Part shown: piece after piece, positions 5,824 to 6,899 of the stretch
How the letters are laid out: every line of letters begins with the position of its first letter
Numbering within the stretch: position 1 is the stretch's first letter
NCBI GenBank assembly: GCA_016869915.1
Contig: VGDA01000191.1
Span: 1 to 6,899 of the forward strand
Source of the DNA: Alphaproteobacteria bacterium
Lineage (GTDB): Bacteria > Pseudomonadota > Alphaproteobacteria > CACIAM-22H2
Direction of reading: 5' to 3'
DNA length: 6,899 nucleotides
The notes under the pieces: generated by a model
What the model saw: only the letters and a program-made list of their open reading frames with translations
Told to the model about the DNA's origin: nothing
Database searches by the model: none
Position numbers and translations under genes: made by a program

Positions 5824-6230
5824 GGCCGGCGCCAGAAGGGCTGGCGGGCGCGCTGGCGCTCCAGCAGCGCCTCGTCGAAGGGCTCGAGCTCGTAGCCGAG
5901 CGGCTGCGGCGGCCTGTCCTCGTAGCCGGTCTCCTGCTCGATCACCCGCCGTACCCGCGCGTCGACGTAGTAGGCCGTGTAGGCGGCGGCGACGAGGCGC
6001 TCGAACGCGGCGGGCCGCGAAACCTCGACCGCGCGCAGCGCCTCCTCGCGCGCGCCCGCGTCGAGCGTCGGGAAGCCGACGGGCAGCGCGGCGAGAAGCA
6101 CCGCCCCGTCCTCGCCGAGCTCGGCGCCGACCTCCGCCGCGAGCCCGAGCTGGCCTGCCGACGGCCAGGCGCCCTCTCCGGGCAGCAGCGTGCCGAGCAC
6201 CGCATCCATGAGAGTCGCGTCCATGCTCAT
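5820..6230 (-). CDS. Small subunit of a GMC oxidoreductase (gluconate 2-dehydrogenase subunit 3-like)
   Basis: A 136-residue protein. The N-terminal segment LMDAVLGTLLPGEGAWPSAGQLGL (7-30) has the D-x-LLP...PSA pattern of the gluconate 2-dehydrogenase subunit 3 family. The middle is Ala-rich and helical (60-85), followed by YTAYYVDARVRRVI (84-97) and the ending TGYEDRPPQPLGYELEPFD (101-119). I recall the latter from short proteins encoded beside bacterial GMC oxidoreductases. It likely stabilises or folds the flavoprotein whose gene directly precedes it. Unlike many subunit-3 proteins it shows no Tat or Sec signal, so a cytoplasmic complex is suggested. Its ATG overlaps the oxidoreductase stop as ATGA (6230-6227), and it shares another ATGA overlap with the AllA-like gene. 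A second ATG at 6224 is an almost equally good start. The family call rests on pattern and context. Confidence 0.7.
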   Translation of the reverse strand: MSMDATLMDAVLGTLLPGEGAWPSAGQLGLAAEVGAELGEDGAVLLAALPVGFPTLDAGAREEALRAVEVSRPAAFERLVAAAYTAYYVDARVRRVIEQETGYEDRPPQPLGYELEPFDEALLERQRARQPFWRRP

Positions 6231-6899
6231 CCTCCCCTCCTCTCCAGCCGCGCGACGATCGCGTCTGCCATGCGCAGCGCGAGCGCCTGGATCGTCGGCG
6301 TCGGGTTGACCGCGCCCGATGTCACGAAGACGCTGCCATCGGCGATCGCGAGGTTCGCGACCTCGTGGCAGAGGCCATCCACGCCCACGACGGAGCGCGC
6401 CGGATCCTCGCCCATGCGCGCGGTGCCGAGGAAGTGGAAGCCGGCCTGCCGGCTGAGCGGGTTGACGAGGATGTCGCGCGCGCCCGCGGCGCGCAGCGCC
6501 TCGCTCGCCCGCGCGATCCCGAAGTCGAGGAGCCTGCGGCTGTTCTCGCCCAGCCGGTAGGACAGGCGCGGCGCGGGCATGCCCACGGCGTCGCGCAGCG
6601 TCGCGTCGAGCTCGACGCGGTTGCCTTCCTCGGGCAGGTCCTCGACCGTCACGGTGAGCGTCGCGCCGCGCGCGAACTGGCGCGCGAATTCGCGGTGGTG
6701 GCCCCTGCCCCAGCCAATGCGGCGCATGTACCCGCCCAGCGCGGTGGCGACCGGCCCGGAGCCGCGCAGCATCTGCAGCTGGAACCCGCGCGCGCAGCCC
6801 CGCGCCGGATCGGTCTCGTAGAATTCCTGGCTGTAGAGGGCGCAGGCGAAGGGCCCCTTGTGGCCGTCCAGGCGCTCGTCGAAGACGCCGGTCACGATC
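6227..6899 (-). CDS. GMC family flavin-dependent oxidoreductase, C-terminal part (N-terminus outside window)
   Basis: The reading frame is open to the window edge. The GTG at 6895 is an internal Val (preceded by an in-frame Ile codon), so about 224 residues of a protein usually over 500 long are seen; the FAD-binding N-terminus is missing. Counting from that Val, GVFDERLDGHKGPFA (3-17) and YSQEFYETDP (21-30) match the GMC substrate-domain region. FHFLGTARMGEDP (153-165) contains the first catalytic-pair residue H154. CHEVANLAIADGSVFVTSGAVNP (176-198) leads to NPTPTIQALALRMADAI with N197 as the second. A His/Asn pair is the choline-oxidase/dehydrogenase-type arrangement rather than the His/His of glucose oxidase. 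The family oxidises alcohols, sugars or polyols. An adjacent subunit-3-like protein points to a dehydrogenase passing electrons to a quinone or cytochrome rather than an oxidase. The substrate is unknown. It is the first visible gene of the minus-strand operon. Confidence 0.92.
   Translation of the reverse strand, partial: IVTGVFDERLDGHKGPFACALYSQEFYETDPARGCARGFQLQMLRGSGPVATALGGYMRRIGWGRGHHREFARQFARGATLTVTVEDLPEEGNRVELDATLRDAVGMPAPRLSYRLGENSRRLLDFGIARASEALRAAGARDILVNPLSRQAGFHFLGTARMGEDPARSVVGVDGLCHEVANLAIADGSVFVTSGAVNPTPTIQALALRMADAIVARLERRGG
6231..6241 (-). promoter_or_regulatory. Double Shine-Dalgarno for the small-subunit gene
   Basis: On the minus strand AGGAGG (6241-6236) lies 5 nt before the ATG at 6230, and GGAGG (6235-6231) lies 6 nt before the in-frame ATG at 6224. 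Both sit inside the last codons of the oxidoreductase gene, where they encode its closing Arg-Arg-Gly-Gly. The pair leaves the start ambiguous by two residues. It shows that this gene can load ribosomes of its own as well as by coupling. Confidence 0.65.

Noticed and set aside
6893..6895. GTG as start codon of the GMC oxidoreductase
   Set aside because: The following residues (GVFDERLDGHKGPF) belong to the interior of GMC proteins and the frame continues past the window edge, so the gene is truncated rather than short.

Overview
The window is very GC-rich (by eye around 70%) with strong G/C bias at third codon positions. Its gene content fits an alphaproteobacterium, most likely of the Hyphomicrobiales/Rhodospirillales type. 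The main taxonomic clue is a bacterial homospermidine synthase beside a fold-III ornithine decarboxylase, a pairing typical of that class. No species can be named from the sequence alone.

Layout. (1) 1-2190, plus strand: the 3' end of a hydantoinase/oxoprolinase A-type gene (hyuA, cut by the window start), then a complete hyuB. Together they encode an ATP-dependent amidohydrolase of the N-methylhydantoinase/5-oxoprolinase/acetophenone carboxylase superfamily, substrate unknown. (2) 2191-2569: a 379-bp gap with two terminator-like hairpins and then a long leader. The leader holds a possible 34-codon upstream ORF with a good Shine-Dalgarno that overlaps the next start codon. (3) 2570-5180, plus strand: hss (homospermidine synthase) followed 37 nt later by odc (ornithine/lysine decarboxylase). 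Together they make ornithine -> putrescine -> sym-homospermidine. (4) 5181-5256: a convergent gap with a perfect 16-bp tandem duplication abutting a perfect 19-bp-stem palindrome, probably a terminator. (5) 6899-5257, minus strand: a three-gene operon read right to left. It holds a GMC flavin oxidoreductase (N-terminus outside the window), a small gluconate-2-dehydrogenase-subunit-3-like protein, and a ureidoglycolate lyase (AllA)-family protein. Both junctions are 4-nt ATGA overlaps.

How the genes work together. The polyamine pair is a self-contained two-step pathway, and its upstream leader is the likely place for feedback control. The minus-strand genes look translationally coupled; the oxidoreductase and small subunit probably form one complex, while the role of the AllA-like protein there is open. 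HyuAB and the AllA-like protein both belong to families acting on cyclic or open ureides, but nothing in the sequence ties them to one pathway. I see no mobile elements, tRNA/rRNA genes or CRISPR arrays. The most interesting regions are the hss leader and the repeat-plus-palindrome at 5186-5252.
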